A stretch of DNA of 64,000 nt from JBMOKU01 sp049324315 (GCA_049324315.1 JBMOKU010000055.1:143384-207383); one strand, 5' to 3'; positions 8,129 through 17,103 are shown, counted from the first letter of the stretch. Notes: a model not told the origin generated them from the sequence alone. Translations and numbers: made by a program.

Positions 8129-9031
8129 CTATGATTCATTTTTCACTTCGATCATGATACCTTCTATAAATTTCTTCACACTGATTTTTCCGCCATAGTT
8201 GGACTTATCCCGGGCATAATTCATTTGTTTTCTGACTTCCTTAAAATCAAAAACGGTATTGGAGTATTTTACGAAAACATCATTGCTGTAGTCTTCGATA
8301 CCCAAGTTGGCGATGTTTCTTAATGCTTTGTTGATGGTTCTACGAATTCTCTGCTCCGTTGCGCCAACATTATACGTAACATCATATTCCCGCTTATACC
8401 GTTCATTGAGCATCTCATACAGCTCAGACATCTTTTGACCGAGAAGTCTTTCCCTCGTTTCATGATCCTGTTCAAAAAGCAGAAGAATCATTTCAACGAT
8501 ATCATTACTGCCTGACTCCCCGATAATCCCCAATTGAGACAACACTCTTTTAATCTTATCCTTATCCGTTGAAGGTGATGCTTCCTTAACACCAACATAT
8601 TCCTTAAATACGTTCATACTATGAATAGCTTTTTCGAAAGACTGTATTACTTCTTGCATATTCATCTTCTCTCGAACCTTATTGATTACAGATAGCACTT
8701 CAATAACATTGATGGGCTTGTTAATATAAAATTCGATTCCCTTTGTATATGCTTTAGAAACCATATCCTTTGATGAAACCTCTGAAATCATGATAAAGGT
8801 CGCATTAACATTCATCTTCTTTACTTCTGTGACGATAGATATCCCATCCATACCCGGAAGCAGTAGATCCACCAGGACAATATCGGGATTCAATACATGG
8901 ATTTCCCTGACAGCATCTGTTCCATTATCAGCTTCACCGATCACATCCCCTAAATCATATTGTGAAATGATGTTCTTTAGAACTCTTCTTATGCCCTTGT
9001 CATCATCAATAATATAAAAATTAGAATTCAT
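8129..9031 (-). CDS. Response regulator with YcbB/GlnL-type output domain
   Basis: A 300-residue cytoplasmic regulator. Residues 1-122 are a CheY-like receiver with the acidic pair DDD at 9-11, the phosphorylation site in LVDLLLPGMD near residue 55 and the conserved Lys in INKPIN near 105. Residues about 150-300 resemble the YcbB domain of Bacillus GlnL, which contains a winged-helix DNA-binding region. In Bacillus this family, with its kinase GlnK, responds to glutamine and controls glutaminase and a glutamine transporter. Two bases separate it from the kinase gene, and its GGAAGTGG ribosome site lies inside the last kinase codons, so the two are translationally coupled. The neighbouring symporters are the obvious targets (inference). 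Confidence 0.85.
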   Translation of the reverse strand: MNSNFYIIDDDKGIRRVLKNIISQYDLGDVIGEADNGTDAVREIHVLNPDIVLVDLLLPGMDGISIVTEVKKMNVNATFIMISEVSSKDMVSKAYTKGIEFYINKPINVIEVLSVINKVREKMNMQEVIQSFEKAIHSMNVFKEYVGVKEASPSTDKDKIKRVLSQLGIIGESGSNDIVEMILLLFEQDHETRERLLGQKMSELYEMLNERYKREYDVTYNVGATEQRIRRTINKALRNIANLGIEDYSNDVFVKYSNTVFDFKEVRKQMNYARDKSNYGGKISVKKFIEGIMIEVKNES

Positions 9032-9032
9032 T

Positions 9033-10304
9033 TTACCACTTCCTATACATAATGGTCGATAATGGAATCGAAATCGTAAACTTAGTTCCTTTTTCTGTTT
9101 CCGACGCTACCGAAATATTTCCTTGGAAATGATTCTCGATGATATGCTTAACATGGGTCAGTCCTATCCCTGTTGACATTTCGCCAGTTTCCTCATTAAA
9201 CTTGGTTGAAAAGCCCGGCTCAAAAATTAAATCCAAATCATCACCGTTAATGCCCTTACCTGTGTCTTTAATACTGATATTACACTTTCCTTGATCCACG
9301 TTCTGCTCAATACTTATCACACCAACATCATCAATGGCATCAATCCCATTGATGATCAAATTATTAAGGACTGAGATTAGTGGATAAAATTCCTTCGTTT
9401 GAAAATTATTTTTGTATTTGAATTGTAAGATAATGTTCTTTTTTCTCGTAGCTATTAGCTTTTCTGTGTTTTGCTTTATGATAGAAAATATACTTTTAAT
9501 TGGCATCACAAAATCTTTATTCTCTTCGGAAAGGGTTTTCTCGATACCGGAAACAACGCGAATATAGTCTTTCTTGACTTCATGGATATCCTTCGCAACG
9601 ATTAATGCATCATCTTTTAACAGCGGATCATTTAGTTTTTCATATAAAGAAAAACTCTTACTCATGGCTTCTTCGATATCAATAATCGATTTTCTTAAAA
9701 AAAACAGTTCACTTTTTAGATTAGCAATGAACAATACCATTTCCCGGTACTTATTTTCTTTTTGCTCTCTTTCATATCTGTTCATATAATATGTGGTTAA
9801 ATAATATATGAAACTGGTTAACATGGATCTCATTAAGCCTACAAAGATGATGATCAGTACAACGCCTTCAAAGGGAACACTGGTTGCTTCACTTCGATAG
9901 GCAGCTTCTACAATATTGGATATACTGTCACTAAACCATAAGTATATCATTAGCATTTCCGGTTTATTGACTTTTTCTCGTATATTGGTTAATTCTAAGA
10001 TAATTCCAAATAGTATATAATAAAATGCTACAGGATAATAGATTTGAATAGCGTCTAAAAAGGTTACGCCTGTGTTTCCGTCTAAATATACAAAAGATCT
10101 AAAGAGAAACATAAATATACCTACAGCATTGCACGTAGCTATGATAGATATATCCTTAAAATATATCAACAAGAGTGTGAGGGTAGTTACCGCTAAAGTA
10201 AAGCGAAAATTGGTTGAAAAAGGGTTTAAGTAAAGCTGCCCCATAAACGCAGTTAGAATACAGGTAGCCACCATCTTTTCGAATTTTTTTCTGTCCATTA
10301 TCAT
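9033..10304 (-). CDS. Membrane sensor histidine kinase, GlnK (YcbA)-like
   Basis: The 423-residue protein has five or six N-terminal membrane helices (about residues 10-190), a linker coiled coil and a dimerisation helix with the candidate phospho-acceptor His in KDIHEVKKD near residue 240. The ATPase domain shows the N box (NNLIINGIDAI), G1 (DTGKGI), F and G2 (STGIGLTH) motifs, so it should be active. There is no separate extracytoplasmic sensor domain; sensing would be within the membrane or through the transporter. It forms an operon with the response regulator at 8129. Pairing a DAACS symporter with such a kinase suggests that uptake substrate or flux is the signal. Confidence 0.85.
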   Translation of the reverse strand: MIMDRKKFEKMVATCILTAFMGQLYLNPFSTNFRFTLAVTTLTLLLIYFKDISIIATCNAVGIFMFLFRSFVYLDGNTGVTFLDAIQIYYPVAFYYILFGIILELTNIREKVNKPEMLMIYLWFSDSISNIVEAAYRSEATSVPFEGVVLIIIFVGLMRSMLTSFIYYLTTYYMNRYEREQKENKYREMVLFIANLKSELFFLRKSIIDIEEAMSKSFSLYEKLNDPLLKDDALIVAKDIHEVKKDYIRVVSGIEKTLSEENKDFVMPIKSIFSIIKQNTEKLIATRKKNIILQFKYKNNFQTKEFYPLISVLNNLIINGIDAIDDVGVISIEQNVDQGKCNISIKDTGKGINGDDLDLIFEPGFSTKFNEETGEMSTGIGLTHVKHIIENHFQGNISVASETEKGTKFTISIPLSTIMYRKW

Positions 10305-10317
10305 TCCAACACCTACT

Positions 10318-10878
10318 TTATATCTTGTAGTGCAGTATGATTTCCGCCCCGGTAGACTTCTCTTTTACAATCAAAAAATGTTGAAATGTCATTTCACAGT
10401 ATTCTACAAATTCCCTGATTGAGCATGGATTTTCCTTCACTTCTAAGACTGCCACGTCCACTTCCTCCCATCCAAAGGAGAGAAGCTTTCGGACTGCATC
10501 CTTAGAAATCAATTCCATGGGTACTGATCCAAATATATTCCCTCTGGAGATTTCATGATTCTGCCAAAATCGATTATGAACATCCAGCGCTTTTGCTGCT
10601 TTCAATTCCTCTGTACGTCTTTGAGAAAACTCCTCCAGATAAGTGCCTTCATAAGGATTTTTTTTCATGATCGGCTTATATAAAAACTTTACTTCATTTA
10701 TATGATGAAACCCGATGTCTTGAAAGGATTTTCTTTTCTCATCAAGATCAGCTTTTATTTCATTGCATTTAACGATAATTTCCTCAGCCAATTTCTCTAC
10801 AAGTATCTTATTACCTACAGATAAAGCTCTTTCCATTTCGTCGGTTGTCTTTTTTATGAAATATATTGTTTGCCGCAT
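10318..10878 (-). CDS. Hypothetical protein
   Basis: I do not recognise this 186-residue protein. It is soluble, rich in Lys and Glu, with a helical N-terminal half (residues 5-60, RALSVGNKILVEKLAEEI) that could form a coiled coil and a more globular C-terminal half ending with beta-like IILHYKI. No Cys pairs or known catalytic motif are visible. The ATG at 10878 has an AAAGGTG site; the open frame begins three codons earlier with a GTG that overlaps that site. It ends 14 bases before the sensor kinase start, so it may be the first gene of the same minus-strand transcript. Confidence 0.65.
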   Translation of the reverse strand: MRQTIYFIKKTTDEMERALSVGNKILVEKLAEEIIVKCNEIKADLDEKRKSFQDIGFHHINEVKFLYKPIMKKNPYEGTYLEEFSQRRTEELKAAKALDVHNRFWQNHEISRGNIFGSVPMELISKDAVRKLLSFGWEEVDVAVLEVKENPCSIREFVEYCEMTFQHFLIVKEKSTGAEIILHYKI

Positions 10879-11010
10879 TAAAATCACCTTTCAAATGATA
10901 TCATACAATTTCCTTATTTATTATAGCATCAAAGTTACAAGTCTACTATACAAGAATAGGATATCCTAAATTCTCAAATACTTAATACATAAAAAGATTG
11001 GAGGGATGTT

Positions 11011-11301
11011 ATGAATTGCCCCAGTTGTAAAAATGGAAAGCTCTACTTAAAAGACGAAGTATCCTATGTATATACCTATGACATACAGGATGATGGATAC
11101 ATCCAGTGGGACGAAAAGGGCGATTATACTTCGTATCTATTTATAGACAGAGAACAAAAGGATTTTCAGCAATATGTACAATGCAGCCACTGTCGCAGTC
11201 GGTTTCAACATATCATTGAAAGAAAGCATGATATGGATATGGTCATTTTAAAAAAAGCCATTCACTCAAACGGCCCCATATCCAATGAGTTTTTCATATG
11301 A
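11011..11301 (+). CDS. Small zinc-ribbon-like protein
   Basis: A 96-residue protein with CPSC at residues 3-6 and CSHC near residue 59. Two CXXC knuckles at this spacing should bind one zinc ion as a ribbon. The region between them is acidic and aromatic-rich. The start is clear, with GGAGGG seven bases before the ATG. I cannot assign a function; such ribbons usually bind nucleic acid or protein partners. It stands alone, between two minus-strand genes. Confidence 0.7.
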   Translation: MNCPSCKNGKLYLKDEVSYVYTYDIQDDGYIQWDEKGDYTSYLFIDREQKDFQQYVQCSHCRSRFQHIIERKHDMDMVILKKAIHSNGPISNEFFI

Positions 11302-11372
11302 AGCATACTATGAAAATGTCATGACAGCAGTTTTTCACTGCATCTAATCAAACAGCAAATGGATCCTCATGC

Positions 11373-12011
11373 TTACTTGGACCGGGTATATTCTGCATAT
11401 CTTGATAACGTAGCATTTTGGTTCCACTCATGGAACATTTCTCCGGATCGATAGAAATATAGCTGGTTGCTCTTTGCATCATATTCCCATTTTGCTGTTA
11501 AATATTCATAACTGCCGTTGGTAAGAAGGTCTTCCAGAATTCGTGTATTTTCTTCATACAGATCCTGGTAGGCTTCTTTAACACTTTTATAATCCGTTCC
11601 CATTTTTATCATGGTGTCTATTGCCATTGCTTTTAGTATCCATTCTAGTTCTCTAAAATGCACAGTGATCAATTTACGATAGTATCTGCCTTTTACAAAA
11701 ATGAAGGTCTTGATATCTTTCGTCGGTTTGTATCCCTTATCAAAGCTGGCAAAAAGAATTTGACTAACAGAAACAAATCCTTTCTGCTGAAAGGGTTGTT
11801 TTAGAGCGCTGTACATTTCATCATCATTTATTTCGCTTAGGACTGCCTCGATAACATCATCATCGATTTCTTGGTCCAACTGGAGGTTGTAGAAAAAATC
11901 TCGATATAACTCTCGATTTACCCAAATCCAGTCCACTGAGTCTATATGATCAATATCCATTAATTCTTCTAAGGATGCTGCAGCGATTTTGTCCAGTATT
12001 TTCTTCTTCAT
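11373..12011 (-). CDS. Hypothetical protein
   Basis: The 212-residue product is soluble, acidic and mostly helical by appearance. It contains no motif I recognise. The N-terminus (KKILDKIAAASLEEL) and the central FRELEWILKAMAID segment look like amphipathic helices, and the last third is aromatic-rich (YEYLTAKWEYDAK). A weak GGTGGTGAC site precedes the ATG. It is divergent from the HAD phosphatase gene at 12133, with the 120-bp gap presumably holding both promoters. Nothing in the context indicates its role. Confidence 0.65.
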   Translation of the reverse strand: MKKKILDKIAAASLEELMDIDHIDSVDWIWVNRELYRDFFYNLQLDQEIDDDVIEAVLSEINDDEMYSALKQPFQQKGFVSVSQILFASFDKGYKPTKDIKTFIFVKGRYYRKLITVHFRELEWILKAMAIDTMIKMGTDYKSVKEAYQDLYEENTRILEDLLTNGSYEYLTAKWEYDAKSNQLYFYRSGEMFHEWNQNATLSRYAEYTRSK

Positions 12012-12132
12012 CTTGTCACCACCAAGCAGAATTTAAGATTATGTTTATATAAATATCTTGATATTATTCATATTCTAGCATATACTAGTTGAAATTACTA
12101 TGTCTTAATTATTTTTAGGTAAGGAGGCTTAT

Positions 12133-12654
12133 ATGAACAAGGCAGTTTTTCTTGATCGAGATGGTGTTATCAATGATAACAAGCATCCTGTTAACAAGCC
12201 AAAGGATTTGATTTTGTTCCCATGGACTTATGATGCACTGAAAATGCTCTACGATGCAGGCTATATGCTTTTTGTCGTAACCAATCAAGGTGGTATTGAA
12301 ATGGGCTATTTTACAGCTGATGATTTAGAGAAGATTCATGAAAAGATGCTGTCGGATTTATCAACAAAGAAAATCACGATCCATGACATCGCTTACTGCC
12401 CTCATTTCAAAACAAAATGCAGTTGTAGAAAACCGCTGCCTGGTATGCTTCTAGATTTGGCCCAGCGCTATGAAGTGGACATGCAGTATTCTTGGATGGT
12501 CGGTGATCGAGATATGGATATTGAAGCCGGTGTGAAAGCCGGATGTAAAACCATTAAAATTGGTAAAAGTCATCCTGAAGCCACTTACACTGTAGAAAAC
12601 TTATTGGAGGCTGCGCAGTATATTTTAGGTATTAGAGAAAAGGTTGAATGTTAA
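12133..12654 (+). CDS. HAD-IIIA phosphatase, GmhB/HisB-N-like
   Basis: This 173-residue enzyme has the HAD motif I DRDGVIND at residues 8-15 (both Asp catalytic), motif II in VVTNQGG near residue 50, motif III Lys in CRKPLPGM near 97 and motif IV GDRDMDIEAG near 121. Between II and III a zinc-binding loop with CPH and CSC cysteines is seen. This is the layout of D-glycero-D-manno-heptose-1,7-bisphosphate 7-phosphatase and of histidinol-phosphatase. No heptose or histidine genes are nearby, so the substrate is open. The start has a strong AAGGAGG site. Confidence 0.85.
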   Translation: MNKAVFLDRDGVINDNKHPVNKPKDLILFPWTYDALKMLYDAGYMLFVVTNQGGIEMGYFTADDLEKIHEKMLSDLSTKKITIHDIAYCPHFKTKCSCRKPLPGMLLDLAQRYEVDMQYSWMVGDRDMDIEAGVKAGCKTIKIGKSHPEATYTVENLLEAAQYILGIREKVEC

Positions 12655-12701
12655 AATTAGAACAAATTTTACTTTGACAAGCAACTATAAAATACCGTTT
12701 C

Positions 12702-12730
12702 GTAGGGGCGCCCATTGGGCGTCCGCAGGG
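12702..12730 (+). repeat. GTAGGGG-type hairpin repeat (copy A)
   Basis: A 29-bp GC-rich hairpin beginning GTAGGGGCG and ending GTCCGCAGGG in otherwise AT-rich DNA. The same design occurs in inverted orientation at 33948-33978. It resembles the small dispersed palindromes common in clostridial genomes. Confidence 0.55.
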
Positions 12731-12740
12731 AATGCCACTA

Positions 12741-12836
12741 TTACGTCCGCTGCGCCACGGGGACAGTTCCATCGTTTTCCCTTCGGTCCTTCGCTACGCT
12801 TCGGAAACGCTCGAACCGTCCCCATGACTCCGCTAC
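12741..12836. repeat. 96-bp dispersed repeat, copy A
   Basis: This 96-bp GC-rich block matches 39521-39616 with only six substitutions by hand count, five or more of them transitions. Inside it, GGGGACAGTTC near the left pairs with GAACCGTCCCC near the right, with one mismatch, so each copy can fold as a hairpin. It has no plausible reading frame and lies between genes in both places. Confidence 0.8.
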
Positions 12837-12897
12837 AATTAACAATACTCCCAATCATTATACCGACATTACCGTTAATAAATACGAAATTATGTTA

Positions 12898-12944
12898 AGC
12901 CATAGAGACGTAACTTTCCTTCTTAAAAGAACGTTCCCATGGCT
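12898..12944 (-). terminator. Possible terminator of the DcuS/DcuR-type operon
   Basis: An imperfect hairpin with AGCCAT/ATGGCT outer arms and ACGT inner arms lies 37 bases after the response regulator stop. The T run on the minus side is weak, so it may not be a true terminator. Confidence 0.35.
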
Positions 12945-12980
12945 CTTTTCGGTTCGTTATTTACGTTTGATATCTACAAA

Positions 12981-13670
12981 CTACTCTTCCTTTGAAGATT
13001 GATATTTATACTTATGGATCGGTCTGCCTACGCTGCCATATTCTAAATCCACCATGACAGACTTGTTTTCGCTGAGATATTCAAGGTATCTTCGGGCCGT
13101 TACCCTAGCGATCCCCACTGCTTCCGCCAATTCCATCGAGGTATGAAATTCCTGATGCTCCCTTAAATAATTTAACACCAAATCAAGGGTAATTTGGTTC
13201 AAGCCCTTTGGCAGGCGGGTGGTGGTACTTTCCCCTTTAATATGCAGAATATTATCTAAATCCTCTTGCCTTATATTTTCTTGATTTAGAAGCTGTTCCT
13301 TCATATTTTTATAATGCAAAAGTGCTTCTTTAAATCTTTCAAATTTAAAGGGCTTTATAATGTAATCGATCACACCATATCGTATGGCATCATGGATCGT
13401 ATCGACACTCTTATCAGCAGTAATCAGGATCACATCTATATTGGCTTCCCGTTTTCTTATTTCTCTCAGCACTTCAAGTCCATTGGTCTTCGTCATAAAT
13501 ATGTCTAAGAGCATAAGTTGGGGTTGAAGTTTTTCCACCAGCTTGAAGGCTTCCTCACCATTGCTTGCAATCCCTACCACTTTAAAATCTTTCATTCTAT
13601 TGATAAATCTCTTATTAATTTCCTGTACCATAGGATCATCTTCTACGATAATCACAGAAATAGGCTTCAT
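12981..13670 (-). CDS. Response regulator, CitB/DcuR family
   Basis: A 229-residue two-domain regulator. Residues 1-120 form the receiver, with ED at 10-11, the phosphorylated Asp in LLDIF near 54 and the conserved Lys in IKPFKFE near 104. Residues about 150-215 hold the DNA-binding helix-turn-helix of the CitB/DcuR/MalR type (MELAEAVGIARVTARRYLEYL). Members respond to citrate or C4-dicarboxylates and activate matching transporters. The open frame begins at 13688, overlapping the kinase stop as TAATG, but the ATG at 13670 has a GGTGAT site and the standard N-terminus MKPISVIIVEDD. No target operon is adjacent on the same strand; dicarboxylate symporters lie 5 kb away. Confidence 0.87.
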   Translation of the reverse strand: MKPISVIIVEDDPMVQEINKRFINRMKDFKVVGIASNGEEAFKLVEKLQPQLMLLDIFMTKTNGLEVLREIRKREANIDVILITADKSVDTIHDAIRYGVIDYIIKPFKFERFKEALLHYKNMKEQLLNQENIRQEDLDNILHIKGESTTTRLPKGLNQITLDLVLNYLREHQEFHTSMELAEAVGIARVTARRYLEYLSENKSVMVDLEYGSVGRPIHKYKYQSSKEE

Positions 13671-13687
13671 CTTATCACCACGCTTCA

Positions 13688-15310
13688 TTATTTTGGAATA
13701 AAAACAATCACTTCTGTACCTTCATTTTCTTGACTTTCTATTTCAATATTCCCTTTAAGACTATCGATAATTTCTTTAATGAGTGCCAATCCTACGCCTT
13801 TATTCTCTCCTAACTTCGTCGTAAAGCCAAATCGAAAGATCTTATCAAGGTTTTCTTCTGCAATACCAATGCCCGTATCGGTCACGATGATCTCAAGACC
13901 ATCTTCCTCATCCGTAATGGTCAGACTGATATGCCGCTTTGATTGCTCAAGTTCACTTACTGCATCCATGGCATTTTCCAGTAGGTTTCCGATGATCGTC
14001 ACAAGTATGTTTGTATCCAACCAGCTTTCCGTATACCCCAATCGGCTGCTGGGGTCAATGGAGAATTTTATTTTCAACTCCTGCATTCGATTATACTTTG
14101 CAAGCAGCAGTCCGGAAACCATAGGCTCTTTAAAGTTTTTGGTTAAGAATCCCAGCATTTCTTCATGCACATCACTGATGTCATCAATATATTTCATGGC
14201 CTCGTCATAGCATTTAAGCTGCAAAAGTCCGGAGATGGTATGCATCTTATTTAAGAATTCATGATTTTGCGAGCGCAGGGCATCAATGTACTTTCTCACA
14301 CCGGTAAGCTGCTCCGCCAAGTTTTTTACATCGGTTAAATCCCTGAAACTGGATACGGCACCCATGATTTCTCCGCCAACGTTAATAGGCAGTGTGTTTG
14401 CCACGATGGCACGATTATTATCTAAAATATGCTCACTATCAACTTCCGGGATTCCCGATTCCATAACTTCGGCCATGTGACTGTTGTTGACAATTTCACG
14501 AATATCTTTTCCAATAATCTCATCACCAACACCCATAATACGCTTACCTTCTCCATTGATCATGGTTATCTTATATTCCCGATCAACAGCCAAAATTCCT
14601 TCTTTAACCGTTTGAATGATAATATGTCTTTCTTTAAGGAGCTTTGCTATCTCTTCCGGTTCCAACCCTAAAATACGGCTTTTTATATTGTTTGCCAGCA
14701 GCGTAGCACTTAATATCGTCAGTAAAAACCCGCCCATCACCAGGGCATAAAATCCGCTTTCAAATTCTGTTAAAAATTTTGTAAGCTGAGGATACAAGAT
14801 GCTGACCACCACAACGCCCACTTGCTTTCCATCTTTGAAAATCGGCGCCAGGGCTCTAATGGAGTTACCCTTTGGGTCGATTATTTTCTTTAACATGACT
14901 TTCCCTAGAAAGGCTTTCTTTTCATCCTGATAAAGGAAAATTCTATTTCGTTTGTCCAAAACAGAGCGTGCATAGGGCTGCTCTTCCATATCAAAGATTT
15001 GTATACATTCTGCATTGGTGGCCCTGCGAATATCCTCTATAAGAGGCTGTATAATCCAGTTTCCCCTTGGTTTTACCATATTAACCTGTATTTCTCTATT
15101 CAGAGCGACTACTTTTGCAATATTAATTACATTTTTTCCCAACATGTTTTGTATACTATTATCAATATACAAAATTCCAAAACCCCCAAGGATCGTCATG
15201 AGCAGTGATACGATAAGGGTTGTATAGATGATAATTTTTGTTTTTAAAGTCAGTTTAAGCTTTTTCTTGATTTCCCTCACTCCTATCACAGGGATTTTCA
15301 ATAATTTCAT
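13688..15310 (-). CDS. Sensor histidine kinase, DcuS/CitA family
   Basis: The 540-residue kinase has the standard CitA/DcuS order: a membrane helix near 25-48, an extracytoplasmic PAS-like (sCache) domain to about 190, a second helix, a cytoplasmic PAS domain about 230-320, then SQNHEFLNKMHTISGLLQL, which carries the phospho-acceptor His, and an ATPase domain with N box (NLLENAMDAV), DTGIGI and KGVGLALIKE. It should sense an external carboxylate. The annotated ATG overlaps a good -10 box (see the promoter at 15309), so translation may really start at an internal GTG near 15280. It is coupled to the downstream response regulator. Confidence 0.88.
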   Translation of the reverse strand: MKLLKIPVIGVREIKKKLKLTLKTKIIIYTTLIVSLLMTILGGFGILYIDNSIQNMLGKNVINIAKVVALNREIQVNMVKPRGNWIIQPLIEDIRRATNAECIQIFDMEEQPYARSVLDKRNRIFLYQDEKKAFLGKVMLKKIIDPKGNSIRALAPIFKDGKQVGVVVVSILYPQLTKFLTEFESGFYALVMGGFLLTILSATLLANNIKSRILGLEPEEIAKLLKERHIIIQTVKEGILAVDREYKITMINGEGKRIMGVGDEIIGKDIREIVNNSHMAEVMESGIPEVDSEHILDNNRAIVANTLPINVGGEIMGAVSSFRDLTDVKNLAEQLTGVRKYIDALRSQNHEFLNKMHTISGLLQLKCYDEAMKYIDDISDVHEEMLGFLTKNFKEPMVSGLLLAKYNRMQELKIKFSIDPSSRLGYTESWLDTNILVTIIGNLLENAMDAVSELEQSKRHISLTITDEEDGLEIIVTDTGIGIAEENLDKIFRFGFTTKLGENKGVGLALIKEIIDSLKGNIEIESQENEGTEVIVFIPK

Positions 15311-15338
15311 TATATAATACTTCCGTAAATATAGACAA
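15309..15338 (-). promoter_or_regulatory. Promoter of the DcuS/DcuR-type operon, overlapping the apparent start codon
   Basis: On the minus strand TTGTCT (15333-15338) and TATAAT (15309-15314) are spaced by 18 bases. The last two bases of TATAAT are the first two of the ATG at 15310, which therefore would lie upstream of the transcript start if this promoter is used. Confidence 0.55.
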
Positions 15339-15386
15339 GTTTTGAAAAGAATTAATTTTCTGACATGATGTTTTTCTTCCTATAAA

Positions 15387-15395
15387 TGGTATAAT
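15387..15395 (+). promoter_or_regulatory. Extended -10 promoter of the ugtP-like gene
   Basis: TGGTATAAT forms an extended -10 element 22 bases before the ATG at 15417. No good -35 box is seen, which is acceptable for extended -10 promoters. It faces the promoter at 15309. Confidence 0.5.
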
Positions 15396-15416
15396 AATAC
15401 TCTGGGAGGTGTTTTC

Positions 15417-16556
15417 ATGAATATACTTTTTTTTACTGTATCCGCCGGACAAGGTCATAATCAAGTAGCCAAAACAGTTGCTGACAAAATACAAAACCAT
15501 TATCCTGAGCATAAGGTTGAAATTATAGATACGTTTAATTATGTGCATCCTCACCTGCATAAGATCATTTTTGAATCTTATATAAAATCGATTAAGTACA
15601 TACCTGAATTGTACGGCTTCTTCTATAAGCGTTCGGAGGTAACGGATAATACCCTTGTCGATGTCAGTGAGTTCCTTAACAAGGTATTGCTTTCTCGAAA
15701 GCTAACCAGGCTTATGGGAGATTTTCAGCCGGATGTCATCGTTTGCACCCATCCATTCCCTGCGGAAGCCCTTTCTGCCTTGAAAAGGAAAGGTCGAATC
15801 AAGGTCCCGTTGATTACCATATTAACGGATTATGCCATCCATCCAAGCTGGATTAATCAAGAAGTAGATTATTATATATTCCCATCCGAGTGCTTTCATC
15901 ATGAGTTTCAATACTGGGAAATACCACGGGATAAGGCTCGTTTTTTTGGTATCCCTATTCATGAAAAGTTTTCAGTACAGCATAACCGGATGGAACTGTG
16001 TGAAAAATTGAATATAGATCATACCTTTACTGCCCTGATTGTAGGCGGTGGCTTGGGGCTAGGCAATATAACAGAGACTTTAAATTATCTGTTTACGTAT
16101 AATATCGATATTCAAATTCTTGCTGTGACTGGAAAGAATGCTGAGTTGTACCGATATCTTTCTCTCATAAACAGGCCCAACCTGAAGGTATTTGGCTTTG
16201 TCGATAATATGGACGAACTCATGAGTGTCTCTGATTTTATCATCTCAAAGCCCGGCGGCATAACTGTCACGGAGGCATTGGTAAAGGAGCTGCCTATCAT
16301 CGTGACAAACAATCTGCCGGGACAAGAGGAACGAAATATGGAATTTATTCTAAATAATGGTATTGGTATGGTGGCAACCAGCCCCAATTCCTTAATCTCC
16401 TGCATTAATTCCTTGAAAAACGATGTAGAAAAATATAATGTCATACGACAGAATATGGCTCGATTGAAAAAGTCTACGGCTGTCCGTGATATAGCTGAGT
16501 TTTTGATCGGCTTAGAACCGAAAGGAGTTAAAGAAAATCATGATGAAAGAATTTGA
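15417..16556 (+). CDS. MurG-like diacylglycerol glycosyltransferase (UgtP/MGDG synthase type)
   Basis: A 379-residue GT-B enzyme of family GT28. The N-terminal half carries the MGDG-synthase motif SAGQGHNQVA at residues 9-18, and the C-terminal half the nucleotide-sugar loop with SKPGGITVTEAL near residue 279 and a GQEERN segment. Relatives move glucose or galactose from UDP-sugar to diacylglycerol at the inner face of the membrane, giving glycolipids that also anchor lipoteichoic acid. It lacks a transmembrane helix, as usual for the family. The start has GGGAGG at good spacing. The downstream gamma carbonic anhydrase gene overlaps its 3 prime end by 17 bases. Sugar donor and number of transfers cannot be told from sequence. 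Confidence 0.87.
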   Translation: MNILFFTVSAGQGHNQVAKTVADKIQNHYPEHKVEIIDTFNYVHPHLHKIIFESYIKSIKYIPELYGFFYKRSEVTDNTLVDVSEFLNKVLLSRKLTRLMGDFQPDVIVCTHPFPAEALSALKRKGRIKVPLITILTDYAIHPSWINQEVDYYIFPSECFHHEFQYWEIPRDKARFFGIPIHEKFSVQHNRMELCEKLNIDHTFTALIVGGGLGLGNITETLNYLFTYNIDIQILAVTGKNAELYRYLSLINRPNLKVFGFVDNMDELMSVSDFIISKPGGITVTEALVKELPIIVTNNLPGQEERNMEFILNNGIGMVATSPNSLISCINSLKNDVEKYNVIRQNMARLKKSTAVRDIAEFLIGLEPKGVKENHDERI

Positions 16557-17088
16557 AGGTATTCTTCCTACTTTAGATGAAAAGACTTATATAGCTGACG
16601 GAGCCATTGTCATTGGCGCTGTTAAAATGAAAGAGTTCAGCAGCATCTGGTTTAACACCGTTGTTAGGGGCGATGTTAACAGCATTGAAATTGGGCGTTA
16701 TTCCAATGTTCAAGATAACAGTGTTGTCCATGTAGCCGACGACTTTCCTACAATCATTGGAGACTATGTAACAGTGGGACATAATGCAATCATACATGGC
16801 TGTACCATCGAAGAACATTGCCTTATTGGTATGGGGGCCACTGTGCTAAATGGAGCAATAGTGGGCAAAGGAAGTATTGTTGCGGCAGGAGCTTTGGTGA
16901 GAGAAAACCAAATCATTCCTCCCTATTCTTTGGTCGTCGGTGTACCAGGAAAAGTAGTGAAAACATTGCCAGAAAACATTGATAGTATTCATGCACAGGC
17001 TTTGAAATATAAAACCTTATGGACAGAACGATATAAAATTCTGCCCGATGCAGGCGGCGAACGCTATCAGGGTGAGAAGATCGTATAA
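16540..17088 (+). CDS. Gamma-class carbonic anhydrase family (hexapeptide repeat) protein
   Basis: The 182-residue protein is a left-handed beta-helix of hexapeptide repeats, seen as many spaced I/V-G-x triplets (IGDYVTVGHNAIIHG, LIGMGATVLNGAIVG). It keeps three His that coordinate metal in the gamma carbonic anhydrase group: the His in VVHVAD, in VGHNAIIH and the second His of that segment. It is of the YrdA/PaaY type; some members hydrate CO2, others have no shown activity. It overlaps the preceding glycosyltransferase by 17 bases and uses an AAAGGAG site, so the two are cotranscribed. A terminator follows. Confidence 0.85.
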   Translation: MMKEFEGILPTLDEKTYIADGAIVIGAVKMKEFSSIWFNTVVRGDVNSIEIGRYSNVQDNSVVHVADDFPTIIGDYVTVGHNAIIHGCTIEEHCLIGMGATVLNGAIVGKGSIVAAGALVRENQIIPPYSLVVGVPGKVVKTLPENIDSIHAQALKYKTLWTERYKILPDAGGERYQGEKIV

Positions 17089-17103
17089 TTTAAGATATAA
17101 AAC

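Noticed and set aside
12644..13002. Two plus-strand frames over the repeat region
   Set aside because: They run through the GTAGGGG hairpin and the 96-bp repeat, which also gives similar frames at 39521; they reflect repeat composition, not protein.
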